Positions 32,911 through 44,070 of a DNA stretch of 64,000 nucleotides are shown here, piece after piece. Each line of letters starts with the position of its first letter. The first letter of the stretch is position 1. The DNA comes from Massilia soli (lineage in GTDB: Bacteria > Pseudomonadota > Gammaproteobacteria > Burkholderiales > Burkholderiaceae_D), in NCBI RefSeq assembly GCF_016809835.1, contig NZ_JAFBIL020000006.1, positions 411,605-475,604 on the forward strand. The letters run 5' to 3'. A model generated the notes under the pieces. It did no database searches and had not been told where the DNA came from. It was given only the letters and a program-made list of their open reading frames with translations. The position numbers and the translations under genes were made by a program.

Positions 32911-33606
32911 GTGCTGAAATTTCTCTTCTGGATTCTGCTGTCGATTAACGCCGCGCTGTTCGCGTATGGCCGCGGCTACCTCGGCAACTTCAAGGGCAAC
33001 GAGCGCGAACCGGCGCGCATGAAGAACCAGCTCAACGCCGACAAGCTCAAACTTGTGCCGGCCGCCCAGGCCACGGCGGTAAAAGCCGCCGTGGCCGACG
33101 CCGCGCCCGCGCCCGCACTGCAGCCGGTCGCCGCCGCCCCGCTCTTGATCGCCTGCGTTGAAGTGGGCAACCTGGCCGCCGTCGACGCACGCCGCTTCGA
33201 CGCGCGCATCGCCGCGCTCGGCCCGCTCAAGCCGCTGCGCCAGAACGTCACCAGCACCGAAGTGGGCAGCTACATGGTGCATATCCCGCCGCAGGCAACG
33301 CGCGCGGCAGCCGACGGCAAGGCGGAAGAACTGAAAAACCTCGGGGTCACCAATTACTACGTCATTCCCGACAACACGCCGATGAAGTGGGCGATTTCAC
33401 TGGGCGTGTTCAAATCGGAGAACGCCGCCAAGACCTTGCTCGCGGCGCTGAACAAACAGGGCGTGCAAGGCGCGCGCATCAGCGGCCGAGGCGCCCAGGT
33501 CACGCGCGTCAACTACCGTTTCCGCGATGTCGAACCGGCCATGCGCGACCGCATCGACCGCGTCGCCGCGACGTTCCCTGGCCAGCGCGCACGCCTCTGC
33601 AAATAG
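32911..33606 (+). CDS. SPOR-like membrane protein downstream of coaX
   Basis: A 231-residue protein with a GTG start (32911), a membrane helix at about 3-19, a charged and Ala-rich linker and a C-terminal region from about 110 (GSYMVHIPPQATRAAADGKA, later ISLGVFKSENAAKTLL) that reads as a divergent SPOR fold. Two SPOR-like beta-alpha-beta units may be present in tandem. It is expected in the periplasm facing peptidoglycan. It is convergent with rlpA, itself a SPOR protein, with seven bases between stops. Confidence 0.75.
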   Translation: MLKFLFWILLSINAALFAYGRGYLGNFKGNEREPARMKNQLNADKLKLVPAAQATAVKAAVADAAPAPALQPVAAAPLLIACVEVGNLAAVDARRFDARIAALGPLKPLRQNVTSTEVGSYMVHIPPQATRAAADGKAEELKNLGVTNYYVIPDNTPMKWAISLGVFKSENAAKTLLAALNKQGVQGARISGRGAQVTRVNYRFRDVEPAMRDRIDRVAATFPGQRARLCK

Positions 33607-33613
33607 CGCGCCG

Positions 33614-34636
33614 CTAGCGCCGCACCACCAGCGGCGTCAAGCCCAGCGCCTTTAACGCGGCCAGCGCCTCGTTGGCCTCGTCGCGGGTGGCGAACGGACC
33701 GCTGAACAGGCGGTGCATGGCGCCGCCCCTGACCACTTCCAGTGCCCCGCGCACCGCCGTATTGTTACGCAGGCGCTCGAGCGCCTGTTCGGCCTTGTCG
33801 GCGCGCGCATAGGCGCCCAGCTGCAGGTAGAAGGCGTTCGATGGCGCCGCTGCCGGACGCTCGGTCGACGCCTCGGCATCCGGCGCGCGATCGTTCAGCA
33901 TCAGCGCGGCGATGCCGGCCGGCGCGCTGTCGCGCGCAGTGTCGGGAATCGCGCTCTGCGGCGCGTTGCGGCGCTGCTCGGCAAGCGTGACTCCGCGGTT
34001 CGGCAACAGGCGTTCGACCAGCACCTCGTGGCTGCCTTTTTGAAGCAGCCCAAGCTTGAGCGCCGCGGTGAACGACACGTCGATCACGCGGCCGGCATGG
34101 AACGGGCCGCGATCGTTGATCCGCACCACCACCTGCTTGCCGGTGGCGACACTGGTCACCCGCGCGAACGACGGAATCGGCAAGGTCGGATGGGCCGCCG
34201 TCATCTTGTACATGTCGTAGATCTCGCCGGACGAGGTGCGCTGCCCGTGGAACTTCTTGCCGTACCAGCTGCTCACGCCACGCTGCACGAACGGCTCGTC
34301 GTGGGTTACCGGCACGTAGGTTTTGCCGAATATCGTGTACGGGCGGTTGGCATACTTCGAATAGGGTTCGGCGCGCACTTCGGCGTCGGCGACATCGTTC
34401 AGGTTCTCCGGCGGATTGTCGCCCGGCCCGTCGTCCTTGTAATAGCCGCCGCGCCCGGAATTAGCCGGCGGCAGCAGCGGCAGGTCCGGATTGACCTTGG
34501 GATGGCGTTCGGCCTTGTGGAACGGTGCCGGAAACGGCCAGATCGACCGCTTCTCGCTGCCCGAGGTGCTGCCGCAACCGGCCAGCACCAGCGCGGCCAG
34601 CGCTGGCGCCAGCCTTGCCAGCGCGGGCGGCATCAT
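33614..34636 (-). CDS. rlpA: Septal ring lytic transglycosylase RlpA (lipoprotein)
   Basis: A 340-residue outer-membrane lipoprotein; the lipobox is LVLAGC with Cys21. A double-psi beta-barrel domain with the RlpA signature (SSWYGKKFHGQRTSSGEIYD, RVTSVATGKQVVVRINDRGP) is followed by a linker and a C-terminal SPOR domain (YLQLGAYARADKAEQALERL). RlpA cleaves naked glycan strands at the septum in Pseudomonas. The ATG at 34634-34636 overlaps the rodA stop. It is the last gene of the shape cluster. Confidence 0.94.
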   Translation of the reverse strand: MMPPALARLAPALAALVLAGCGSTSGSEKRSIWPFPAPFHKAERHPKVNPDLPLLPPANSGRGGYYKDDGPGDNPPENLNDVADAEVRAEPYSKYANRPYTIFGKTYVPVTHDEPFVQRGVSSWYGKKFHGQRTSSGEIYDMYKMTAAHPTLPIPSFARVTSVATGKQVVVRINDRGPFHAGRVIDVSFTAALKLGLLQKGSHEVLVERLLPNRGVTLAEQRRNAPQSAIPDTARDSAPAGIAALMLNDRAPDAEASTERPAAAPSNAFYLQLGAYARADKAEQALERLRNNTAVRGALEVVRGGAMHRLFSGPFATRDEANEALAALKALGLTPLVVRR

Positions 34637-35751
34637 GTCTGCACCAGCTTGCGGTGGCGCTGGATACTCATCAGGATGCCGAGGCACAGGCCCAGCGTCA
34701 TCAAGGCGGTGCCGCCGTAGCTGAGGAACGGCAGCGGCACGCCGACCACCGGCAGGATGCCGCTCACCATGCCCATGTTGATGAACACGAAGGTAAAGAA
34801 CAGCATCGAGATCGCGCCGGCCAGCAGGCGTGAAAACAGGTTGGCGGCGTTGGCCGCGATCATCAGTCCGCGGCCGATCAGCAGCATGTACATGAACAGC
34901 AGGACCAGGTTGCCGACCAGCCCGAACTCTTCGGCGAACACCGCGAACGCGAAGTCGGTGGTCGCTTCGGGGACGAATTCGAGGTGGGCCTGGGAGCCAT
35001 GCAGCCAGCCCTTGCCGGTCATGCCGCCCGATCCGATCGCGATGATCGACTGCAGGATGTGGAACCCCTTGCCGAGCGGGTCGGCGGTGGGGTCGATCAA
35101 GGTCATCACCCGCTCGCGCTGGTAGTCGTGCATCAGCGACCAGGCCACCGGCAGGCTGGCGAAGAACGCCACCACCAGTCCGGCGATGGCCTTCCACGAC
35201 AGCCCGGCCAGGAAGATCACGAACATCCCGGACGCCAGCACCAGCAGCGAGGTGCCGAGGTCGGGCTGCAGCTGGATCAGGCCGACCGGTACCGCCAGCA
35301 GCACGGCAGCGACCAGGAACGAGCTCCATTTCACCACGCCGGCGCGCTGCTGGAAGTACCAGGCCAGCATCAGCGGCATCGCGATCTTCATGATCTCGGA
35401 TGGCTGGATATCGATACCGATGTGCAGCCAGCGGCGCGCGCCCTTCTTGATGATGCCGAACATGAACACCGCGATCAGCAGCGCGACGCCGAAGGTGTAG
35501 ATCGGCACCGCGAGGCGCATCAGCATTTGCGGCGGCACCAGTGCGGCCATCCACATGAACACGAACGCCACGATGATGTTGCGGATCTGACCTTCGACCC
35601 GGCCCGGGAAGTCGATACCGGCCGAGTACAGGGTTACCAGGCTGGTGCAGACCAGCAGGAACACGATCATCGCCAGCGGACCGTCGAATACGGTGAAGTA
35701 GGGCCGCATGCGGCGCCAGAGCGAGCGGCGTTCGTTGATGCGCATGTTCAT
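34633..35751 (-). CDS. rodA: Rod shape-determining SEDS glycosyltransferase RodA
   Basis: A 372-residue multi-pass protein of the FtsW/RodA family, the peptidoglycan polymerase of the elongation complex. About ten hydrophobic segments are evident. The family motifs LIQLQPDLGTS, GSGGMTGKGWLHGSQ and FVPEATTDFAFAVFAEEFG are intact. The start at 35751 (MNMRINERR) lies just after mrdA, and the end overlaps rlpA; both couplings are normal for this cluster. Confidence 0.96.
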   Translation of the reverse strand: MNMRINERRSLWRRMRPYFTVFDGPLAMIVFLLVCTSLVTLYSAGIDFPGRVEGQIRNIIVAFVFMWMAALVPPQMLMRLAVPIYTFGVALLIAVFMFGIIKKGARRWLHIGIDIQPSEIMKIAMPLMLAWYFQQRAGVVKWSSFLVAAVLLAVPVGLIQLQPDLGTSLLVLASGMFVIFLAGLSWKAIAGLVVAFFASLPVAWSLMHDYQRERVMTLIDPTADPLGKGFHILQSIIAIGSGGMTGKGWLHGSQAHLEFVPEATTDFAFAVFAEEFGLVGNLVLLFMYMLLIGRGLMIAANAANLFSRLLAGAISMLFFTFVFINMGMVSGILPVVGVPLPFLSYGGTALMTLGLCLGILMSIQRHRKLVQT

Positions 35752-35753
35752 CC

Positions 35754-37661
35754 TCAGTGTGCGGGGGCCGCCGGGGCCGCCGGTGCGGCAGGGTCCTTGA
35801 TCGCCGGACGCTTGCCGAGCAGGTAGTAATCCATCGCCTTGCGCGCGATCGGCGCGGCTGCGGCGGCGCCGAAGCCGGCGTTCTCGACCACCATCGCCAG
35901 CGCGATGCGCGGCTTGTCGGCCGGGGCGAACGCGATATACAGCGCGTTGTCGCGGTACTTCTCGGCGATCCGGCTGGCGTTGTACTTCTGGCCTCTCAGG
36001 CCGATCACCTGGGCGGTACCGGTCTTGCCGGCCGACGTATAGCCGGCGTTGGCAAAGGCGATGCGGCCAGTGCCCGTCGCCTCGGTATTCACGCCGACCA
36101 GCGCGCGCTTGATCACGTCGATGTTCTCCTGCTTGAGCGGCACCCGGCGCGTTTCCTTCGGCACCGTCAAGGTGCGTGCGCGGGTTGCGCCATCCTCGAC
36201 GATCTTGACCAGGTGCGGCTTCATCACCACGCCGTTGTTGGCCAGGATCGAGACCGCATGGGCCAGCTGCAGCATCGTGTAGTTGTTGGCGCCCTGCCCG
36301 ATCGATACCGAAATGGTTTCGCCGGCGTGCCACTTCTGCATCGCCTTGTTGTTCTTGTAGCGTTCGCGCTTCCAGGCGGTCGACGGCAGCACGCCGGTCT
36401 TCTCGTGTTCGAGGTCGATGCCGGTCTTTTCGCCGAAGCCGAACTGCTTCATGAACGCGTGGATGTTATCGACGCCCATCTCGTTGCCGAGCTGGTAGTA
36501 GTAGGTGTCGCACGAGGCGACGATCGAATCGTGCATGTTGACGAAACCGTGGCCGCCCGGCTTGTCATCGTTGAAGCGGTGCCCGCCCAGCATGAAGTAG
36601 CCGGCGTCCGAAATGCCCTGCGACGGCGTGCGGCGGCCCTGCTCCAGCGCGGCCAGCGCCATGAACGGCTTGAAGGTCGATCCCGGCGGGTAGGTGCCCG
36701 ACAGCGGACGGTTCATCATCGGCCGGTCTTCCGACGTGTTGAGTTCATTCCAGTTCTGGGTGTCGATGCCGTCGACGAACAGGTTGGGGTCGTAGCCCGG
36801 GCGCGATACGTAGGCCAGCACGTCGCCGGTCTCCGGCTCGATGGCGACGAAGGCGCCCTTGAAATCGCCGTAGGCCTGCTCGACGATCTTCTGCAGCTCG
36901 ATATCGACCGACAGGATCAGGTTGCTGCCCGGCGTCGCTTCGGTGCGCGACAAGGTCGACACCGCGCGTCCACCGGCGGTCTTGATGACTTTTTCGTAAC
37001 CGGTGCGGCCATGCAGGTGCGCCTCGTAGCTTTTTTCGAGGCCCTCCTTGCCGATATGGTCGGTGCCGTTGTAATTGGCCGCGTCTTCGCTGGCATCGAT
37101 GATCTTGGCGTCGCGCTGGTTGATCCGGCCGATGTAGCCGATCACGTGCGAGGCCACTTCGCCCTGCGGGTACTGGCGGAACAGGCGCGCCTGCACCTCG
37201 ACGCCGGGGAAGCGGAAACGCTGGGCGGTGAAGCGCGCCACCTCGTCGTCGGTCAGGCGGGTGCGCAGCGGCACACTGGCGAAGCTGCGCGACTCTTCCA
37301 GCAGGCGCTTGAAGCGCTTGCGGTCGCGCGGGCTCACCTCGACCAGCTTGGACAGCTCGTCGATGACCGACTCCAGGGTGGCCTGCAGCTTGGACGGCGT
37401 GATCTCGAGGGTGTAGGCGGAGAAGTTCCGCGCCAGGACCACACCGTTGCGGTCGACAATCAGGCCGCGGTTCGGCACGATCGGCACGATCGCGATGCGG
37501 TTGTCTTCCGCCTGCGCGGCGTAGTCGTTGTACTTGATGACCTGCAGCCAGACGAAACGCGCCACCAGCACGCCGAATCCGAGGAACACGATTCCCACGA
37601 ACGCCACAAGGCGCATGCGGAAGCGATGAATCTCCCGGTCGTTGTTCTTAATTTCAGTCAT
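35754..37661 (-). CDS. mrdA: Penicillin-binding protein 2, elongation transpeptidase
   Basis: A 635-residue class B PBP: short cytoplasmic start, one membrane anchor (about 22-42), a dimerisation or pedestal domain and a transpeptidase domain. The active-site serine is S328 in PPGSTFKPF, the second motif is SCD (PBP2s usually carry SxD) and the third is KTG in SAGKTGTAQ. It cross-links new peptidoglycan and activates RodA, the next gene. The start at 37661 (MTEIKNNDR) is five bases past the mreD stop. Confidence 0.96.
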   Translation of the reverse strand: MTEIKNNDREIHRFRMRLVAFVGIVFLGFGVLVARFVWLQVIKYNDYAAQAEDNRIAIVPIVPNRGLIVDRNGVVLARNFSAYTLEITPSKLQATLESVIDELSKLVEVSPRDRKRFKRLLEESRSFASVPLRTRLTDDEVARFTAQRFRFPGVEVQARLFRQYPQGEVASHVIGYIGRINQRDAKIIDASEDAANYNGTDHIGKEGLEKSYEAHLHGRTGYEKVIKTAGGRAVSTLSRTEATPGSNLILSVDIELQKIVEQAYGDFKGAFVAIEPETGDVLAYVSRPGYDPNLFVDGIDTQNWNELNTSEDRPMMNRPLSGTYPPGSTFKPFMALAALEQGRRTPSQGISDAGYFMLGGHRFNDDKPGGHGFVNMHDSIVASCDTYYYQLGNEMGVDNIHAFMKQFGFGEKTGIDLEHEKTGVLPSTAWKRERYKNNKAMQKWHAGETISVSIGQGANNYTMLQLAHAVSILANNGVVMKPHLVKIVEDGATRARTLTVPKETRRVPLKQENIDVIKRALVGVNTEATGTGRIAFANAGYTSAGKTGTAQVIGLRGQKYNASRIAEKYRDNALYIAFAPADKPRIALAMVVENAGFGAAAAAPIARKAMDYYLLGKRPAIKDPAAPAAPAAPAH

Positions 37662-37666
37662 CGCGG

Positions 37667-38179
37667 TCAGATCGGACGTGTGTGGTCGCGGTCCACGGCG
37701 CGGCGCTGCGGCGCCATCAGCAGGGACGAGATCACAGGCCATAGCGCAATGGCCACGGCGCTTTCGACGAACTGCAGCCAGCCGGAGAATTTGCCCGAGC
37801 CGATCAGGTGTACCAGCATCTGGATCGCCTGCGCCATCAGCAGCAGCGGCAGCACGTGGAGGGCCTGCGTCATTACCGGGAACCACAGGACCCGGCGGTG
37901 GATCATGATCGCGAAGTACGACAGCAGCGTGTAGGCCAGCGCATTCTCGCCCAGCAGGGTCGCCTCATGCACGTCCATCAGGAGGCCCATGAAGAAGGCG
38001 ACGCCGATGCCGACCTTGCGCGGCTGCTTGATGCCCCAGAAGACCAGCACCAGCGCCACGAAATCGGGAACGCCGATCCAGTTCCCCCACGGGAGCAGGT
38101 TGAGCATGAAGGCGCAGGTCAGGCTGAACGCGATGAACAGCGGGCTGACCGGCAAAAGGATGTAATGGGGACGGTTCAT
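37667..38179 (-). CDS. mreD: Rod shape-determining protein MreD
   Basis: A 170-residue integral membrane protein with five or six hydrophobic segments and the MreD-typical pair VPDFVALVLVFWGI and GLLMDVHEATLLGENAL. It tunes MreC and the PBP2-RodA complex. The ATG at 38177-38179 overlaps the mreC stop, so translation is coupled; the gene continues the mreBCD-mrdA-rodA order. Confidence 0.94.
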   Translation of the reverse strand: MNRPHYILLPVSPLFIAFSLTCAFMLNLLPWGNWIGVPDFVALVLVFWGIKQPRKVGIGVAFFMGLLMDVHEATLLGENALAYTLLSYFAIMIHRRVLWFPVMTQALHVLPLLLMAQAIQMLVHLIGSGKFSGWLQFVESAVAIALWPVISSLLMAPQRRAVDRDHTRPI

Positions 38180-39198
38180 CGTGTGCTCTCCGGTGCCGGC
38201 GTGGTCGCGGCTGGCGCGGCCGCGGGTGTGGCGGCTGGCGCCACGGCGGGTGCGGCGGCGGCAGGCGGCAGCTGCGGCGCGCGCGGGGTTGTGAGCGGCG
38301 CCATGTCCGGGCGCTGGGCGCGCTTGGCCGGCGGCGGTGCCGGTTCGGGCGGGCGCGGTGGCAGTTCGGGCAGCGACATCAGGATCAGCAGCTGGCGGTT
38401 GCGGTCGACGCCAGCGAGCGGCTGGCACACCACGCGGCCGAACGCGCCGGCCGCATTGTTCTCGACCAGGACCACCTTCGCCACCGCCAGCCCGGCCGGA
38501 TACACGCCGTCCATCCCGGAGGTGATCAAGACATCGCCCACCTGGACGTCGGCGTTGGGCGCGACAAAGCGCAGCTCCAGCGTGCCGGCGTTGCCGCGGC
38601 CATAGGCGACGCTGCGCAAGCCATTGCGCAGGATCTGCACCGGAATCGCCTGCTCCTTGTCGGTCAGCAGGGTCACTTCGGAGGTGAACGGGAATACCCG
38701 CGTGACCTGGCCGACCACGCCGGCATTGTCGATCACCGGCAGGCCCAGCGCCACGCCGTTGCGCGAACCGCGGTCGAGCACCACCTTGCGTGCCGACGGA
38801 TCGCGCGCGTCGTACAGGATTTCGCTCATCATCGACTTGACGGGGACGTGCGCGCGCGCGCCCATCAGGCGGCGCAGGTGCGCGTTTTCGGCCATTTCAA
38901 GGCGCGCCTGCTGCATCACCTGGGCGCTGGCGGCGCGTTCGTTCTTGAGATCGCGGACTTCCTTCTGCAGCGCCGACAGCGACGAGAAGTAGCTACCCAT
39001 CGTGGCGAACGCCTCGCGCGGCATCAGCGCAGCCATTTGCAGGGGATAGAGGACGGTGCCGGCGACCTGGCGGATGCTGGCAAGGGTGTTCATGCGCGCG
39101 TCGACCAGCAGCAGCACGATGGAGATAAGAGCGAACACAATCACCTTGACCCGCGCTGGGGCGCCTTGCTTGAACAGTGGCGGTGGGCTGTATTCCAT
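38176..39198 (-). CDS. mreC: Rod shape-determining protein MreC
   Basis: A 340-residue bitopic protein: membrane helix at about 17-35, a coiled coil at about 65-110 (LQKEVRDLKNERAASAQVM) and two beta-barrel domains including PVIDNAGVVGQVTRVFPF. The last 60 residues are an Ala/Pro-rich tail that is unusually long. MreC activates PBP2 in the periplasm. It starts 133 bases after mreB; two strong hairpins lie in that gap. Confidence 0.95.
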   Translation of the reverse strand: MEYSPPPLFKQGAPARVKVIVFALISIVLLLVDARMNTLASIRQVAGTVLYPLQMAALMPREAFATMGSYFSSLSALQKEVRDLKNERAASAQVMQQARLEMAENAHLRRLMGARAHVPVKSMMSEILYDARDPSARKVVLDRGSRNGVALGLPVIDNAGVVGQVTRVFPFTSEVTLLTDKEQAIPVQILRNGLRSVAYGRGNAGTLELRFVAPNADVQVGDVLITSGMDGVYPAGLAVAKVVLVENNAAGAFGRVVCQPLAGVDRNRQLLILMSLPELPPRPPEPAPPPAKRAQRPDMAPLTTPRAPQLPPAAAAPAVAPAATPAAAPAATTPAPESTR

Positions 39199-39244
39199 GA
39201 GTTTCAGGTGTGAAGATGACGGCGCGGTGCGCCAGGCTCACCAG

Positions 39245-39296
39245 GCGGGGCGCACAAGCGCCCCGCATCGTTCCGGACATCCGTGCCAGGGCACGG
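39245..39296 (-). terminator. Paired hairpins between mreB and mreC
   Basis: Hairpin one has perfect arms GCGGGGCGC (39245-39253) and GCGCCCCGC (39258-39266) with loop ACAA. Hairpin two has CCGTGCC (39281-39287) and GGCACGG (39290-39296). No T-run follows on the minus strand. They are likely an attenuator or RNA-stabilising structure that lowers mreCD expression relative to mreB, since downstream genes must still be expressed. Confidence 0.5.
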
Positions 39297-39331
39297 GGCA
39301 GGCCGCGGCACAAGGCGCCGCCAGCGAGCGA

Positions 39332-40685
<1,354 letters not shown>

Positions 40686-40988
40686 ATGTCCCTGACACTT
40701 TCAGATGTAAAACGCATTGCCCACCTGGCGCAGCTCGATATGGACGAGGCTCACGCCGAAACCGCATTGAATGAATTAAACGGCATCTTTGCACTGGCTG
40801 AGCAAATGCAGGCAATCGACACCACCGGCGTGGCGCCGCTGTCACAGCCGCTGGCCGCCGTCATGGATTCGCTGTCGCTGCGCCTGCGCGACGATGTCGT
40901 CACCGAAGACAACCGCCGCGACGATTATCAGGCGCCGGCGCCGAAAACCCAGGACGGCCTGTACCTGGTACCAAAAGTTATTGAATAA
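40686..40988 (+). CDS. gatC: Asp-tRNA(Asn)/Glu-tRNA(Gln) amidotransferase subunit C
   Basis: A 100-residue helper subunit that stabilises the GatA-GatB interface. The sequence [20 protein letters not shown] and the conserved end [20 protein letters not shown] are diagnostic. It opens the gatCAB operon, 22 bases before gatA. Presence of GatCAB implies that Gln-tRNA and/or Asn-tRNA are made by transamidation; which one depends on whether glnS and asnS exist elsewhere. Confidence 0.96.
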   Translation: MSLTLSDVKRIAHLAQLDMDEAHAETALNELNGIFALAEQMQAIDTTGVAPLSQPLAAVMDSLSLRLRDDVVTEDNRRDDYQAPAPKTQDGLYLVPKVIE

Positions 40989-41010
40989 ATCACGGATTCG
41001 ATCATCAGCC

Positions 41011-42486
41011 ATGCATACTAAAACACTGAAACAGCTGTCCGAACTCCTGCATTCGAAACAGGTGTCCGCCACCGAACTGGCGTCGCAGTACCTCGCCCGT
41101 ATCAAGTCGAGCGACCTTAACGCATTCCTGCACGTCGATGAATCGCTGACCCTGGCGCAAGCGGCCGCGGCCGATGCGCGCCTGGCCGGCGGCAGCGCCG
41201 GACCGCTGACCGGCGTGCCGATCGCGCACAAGGACATTTTCGTCACGCGCGACTGGCGCTCGACGGCCGGATCGAAAATGCTGGGCAATTACACCAGCCC
41301 GTTCAACGCCACCGTCGTCGAGCGCTTCAACAGCGCCGGCATGGTCAACCTCGGCAAGCTCAATTGCGACGAATTCGCGATGGGCTCGTCGAACGAGAAC
41401 TCGGCGTTCGGCGCGGTCAAGAACCCATGGGACAAGCTGGCGGTGCCAGGCGGCTCCTCGGGCGGCTCGGCTGCCGCGATCGCCGCGCGCCTGGCGCCGG
41501 CGGCCACCGCCACCGACACCGGCGGCTCGATCCGCCAGCCGGCCTCGTTCTGCGGCGTCACCGGCATCAAGCCGACCTACGGACGCGTCTCGCGCTTCGG
41601 CATGATCGCGTTTGCCTCCTCGCTCGACCAGGGCGGCCCGATCGCCCAGACCGCGGAAGACTGCGCGCTGCTGCTCAACGAGATGATCGGCTTCGACGAG
41701 CGCGATGCGACCTCGCTGACGGCCGAACAAGGCAATGTGCGCGAAGACTTCGCGCGCGACCTGGCCAAGCCGCTCGCCGGCCTGCGCATCGGCGTGCCGA
41801 AAGAGTACTTCGGCGAAGGTTTGGCTGCCGACGTTGAACAGGCGGTGCGTGGCGCGCTCGACGAATTCGTCAAGCTGGGCGCAACGCTGGTCGACATCAC
41901 GCTGCCCAAGACGTCGCTGTCGATCCCGGTCTACTACATCATCGCGCCGGCCGAAGCGTCGTCGAACCTGTCGCGCTTCGACGGGGTGCGCTACGGCCAC
42001 CGCGCCGCCGAGTACAAAGACCTGCAGGACATGTACAAGAAATCGCGCGCCGAAGGCTTCGGCCCCGAGGTACAGCGCCGCATCATGGTCGGCACCTACG
42101 TGCTGTGCCACGGCTACTACGACGCCTACTACCTGCAGGCGCAAAAGATCCGCCGCATGATCGCCGACGACTTCCAGTCCGTCTTGGGCGACAAGTGCGA
42201 CGTCATCATGGGCCCGGTGGCGCCGACGGTGGCGTGGGACCTGGGCGACAAGTCGAACGACCCGGTGGCCAACTACCTGGCCGACATCTTCACCCTGTCG
42301 ACCAGCCTGGCGGGCCTGCCAGGCATGTCGATCCCATGCGGCTTCGGTCAAGGCGACAAGAACAGCCAGCGCCCGGTCGGCCTGCAGATCATCGGCAACT
42401 ACTTCGCCGAAGCGAAGCTGCTGAACATCGCACACCAGTACCAGCTGGCGACCGACTGGCACACGCGCGCCCCGTCCGGCATCTAA
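41011..42486 (+). CDS. gatA: Asp-tRNA(Asn)/Glu-tRNA(Gln) amidotransferase subunit A
   Basis: A 491-residue amidase that releases ammonia from glutamine for tRNA amidation. The Ser-cisSer-Lys triad is visible: Lys in PIAHKDIF, Ser in [15 protein letters not shown], with the glycine/serine-rich [17 protein letters not shown] signature before it. Start ATG 41011 (MHTKTLKQL). It lies between gatC and gatB in one operon. Confidence 0.97.
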   Translation: MHTKTLKQLSELLHSKQVSATELASQYLARIKSSDLNAFLHVDESLTLAQAAAADARLAGGSAGPLTGVPIAHKDIFVTRDWRSTAGSKMLGNYTSPFNATVVERFNSAGMVNLGKLNCDEFAMGSSNENSAFGAVKNPWDKLAVPGGSSGGSAAAIAARLAPAATATDTGGSIRQPASFCGVTGIKPTYGRVSRFGMIAFASSLDQGGPIAQTAEDCALLLNEMIGFDERDATSLTAEQGNVREDFARDLAKPLAGLRIGVPKEYFGEGLAADVEQAVRGALDEFVKLGATLVDITLPKTSLSIPVYYIIAPAEASSNLSRFDGVRYGHRAAEYKDLQDMYKKSRAEGFGPEVQRRIMVGTYVLCHGYYDAYYLQAQKIRRMIADDFQSVLGDKCDVIMGPVAPTVAWDLGDKSNDPVANYLADIFTLSTSLAGLPGMSIPCGFGQGDKNSQRPVGLQIIGNYFAEAKLLNIAHQYQLATDWHTRAPSGI

Positions 42487-42508
42487 CATTCAAAGAAGCG
42501 AGAAACCT

Positions 42509-43969
42509 ATGCAATGGGAAGTCGTCATCGGTCTTGAGAACCACGTCCAGCTCACGACCAACTCCAAAATTTTCAGCGGCAGTTCGATCCAGTTCGGCGC
42601 CGAGCCGAACACCCAGGCCAGCCCGGTCGACCTGGCGCTGCCGGGCGTGCTGCCAGTGATGAACAAGGGCGCGGTCGAACGCGCCATCCGTCTCGGCCTG
42701 GCGGTGGGCGCCAAGATCGCGCCAAGCTCGGTCTTCGCGCGCAAGAACTACTTCTACCCCGACCTGCCGAAGGGCTACCAGATCAGCCAGTTCGCAGAAC
42801 CGGTGGTCATCGGCGGCCAGCTGACGTTCGGCTACGAGAAGGACGGCAAGCTCGAAACCAAGACGGTCAACCTGACCCGCGCCCACCTTGAGGAAGACGC
42901 CGGCAAGTCGCTGCACGAAGACTACGCGGGCATGACCGGCATCGACCTCAACCGCGCCGGCACGCCGCTGCTGGAGATCGTCTCGGAGCCGGAAATGCGC
43001 AGCTCGGCCGAAGCGGTGGCGTACGCGAAAGCGCTGCACTCGCTGGTGGTCTGGCTCGGCATCTGCGACGGCAATATGCAGGAAGGCTCGTTCCGCTGCG
43101 ACGTCAACGTCTCGGTGCGCCCGCTCGGGCAAACCGAATTCGGCACCCGCTGCGAGATCAAGAACCTCAACTCGTTCCGCTTCATGGAAGAAGCGATCGC
43201 CTACGAAGTGCGGCGCCAGATCGAGCTGATCGAAGACGGGGGCAAGGTGCAGCAAGCCACGCGCCTGTGGGACCCGGACAAGAAGGAAACGCGCGCCATG
43301 CGCACCAAGGAAGACGCGCAAGACTACCGCTACTTCCCTGACCCGGACCTGCCGCCGCTGGTGATCTCGCCGGAGTGGATCGAGCGCGTCAAGGCCGACA
43401 TGCCGGAACTGCCGGCGGCGATGCGCGTGCGTTTTGTCAGCGACTATGCGCTGCCGGAATACGACAGCCTGATTCTGACCTCGTCGCACGAGATGGCGGC
43501 CTATTTCGAAGCCGTAGTATCCAAGGCCGGCAAGGAAAACGCCAAGGCCGCGGCCAACTGGCTGATGGGTGACGTCTCGTCGACGCTGAACCGCGAAGGC
43601 GTCGGCATTGCGCAGTCGCCGGTGGAAGCATCGCAGCTCGCGCTGCTGCTCAAGCGGATTGCCGACGGCACCATCTCCAACAAGATCGCCAAGGAAGTAT
43701 TCGGCGCGATGTGGGAAGCCAAATCGACCGACGAGCACATTGCCGACGCGATCATCGACCAGAAGGGCCTGCGCCAGATTTCGGACAGCGGCGCGCTGGA
43801 AAAGATCGTCGACGACGTACTGGCCGCCAACGAGAAATCCGTTGAACAATACCGCGCCGGCAAGGAAGCGGCCATCAACGCGCTGATCGGCCAGGCGATG
43901 AAAGCGTCGAAGGGCAAAGCAAACCCTGCCCAGCTGACGGAACTGCTGAAGAAAAAACTGGCAGGCTAA
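42509..43969 (+). CDS. gatB: Asp-tRNA(Asn)/Glu-tRNA(Gln) amidotransferase subunit B
   Basis: A 486-residue kinase and amidotransferase subunit that activates the tRNA-bound acid and accepts ammonia from GatA. The start [15 protein letters not shown], the segment [14 protein letters not shown] and the C-terminal YqeY-like helical domain are standard. It closes the gatCAB operon. A long inverted repeat begins 24 bases after its stop and probably also serves as terminator. Confidence 0.97.
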   Translation: MQWEVVIGLENHVQLTTNSKIFSGSSIQFGAEPNTQASPVDLALPGVLPVMNKGAVERAIRLGLAVGAKIAPSSVFARKNYFYPDLPKGYQISQFAEPVVIGGQLTFGYEKDGKLETKTVNLTRAHLEEDAGKSLHEDYAGMTGIDLNRAGTPLLEIVSEPEMRSSAEAVAYAKALHSLVVWLGICDGNMQEGSFRCDVNVSVRPLGQTEFGTRCEIKNLNSFRFMEEAIAYEVRRQIELIEDGGKVQQATRLWDPDKKETRAMRTKEDAQDYRYFPDPDLPPLVISPEWIERVKADMPELPAAMRVRFVSDYALPEYDSLILTSSHEMAAYFEAVVSKAGKENAKAAANWLMGDVSSTLNREGVGIAQSPVEASQLALLLKRIADGTISNKIAKEVFGAMWEAKSTDEHIADAIIDQKGLRQISDSGALEKIVDDVLAANEKSVEQYRAGKEAAINALIGQAMKASKGKANPAQLTELLKKKLAG

Positions 43970-43992
43970 GCTCCCAGTTCTTCACCTCTCCA

Positions 43993-44070
43993 AAACGTTC
44001 CGAAATCGGGGACAGACCACCATTTTAGAATCTTCTAAAATGGTGGTCTGTCCCCGATTTTGGAATGTTT
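43993..44070. repeat. Long near-perfect inverted repeat between gatB and pyrE
   Basis: The inner arms are perfect for 28 bases (44003-44030 and 44033-44060) around a two-base loop and carry the motif GGGGACAGACCAC. With two mismatches the pairing extends to about 38 bases per arm (43993-44070). The right end overlaps the pyrE stop codon (44069-44071). The motif resembles palindromes dispersed in many Burkholderiales genomes, possibly mobilised by REP-associated transposases. It can fold in transcripts from both sides and so may end gatB and pyrE mRNAs. Confidence 0.9.

Noticed and set aside
33614..35554. A 646-residue frame that would join rlpA to sequence over rodA
   Set aside because: The first 300 residues are out-of-frame rodA; the real rlpA starts at 34636 with a lipoprotein signal.
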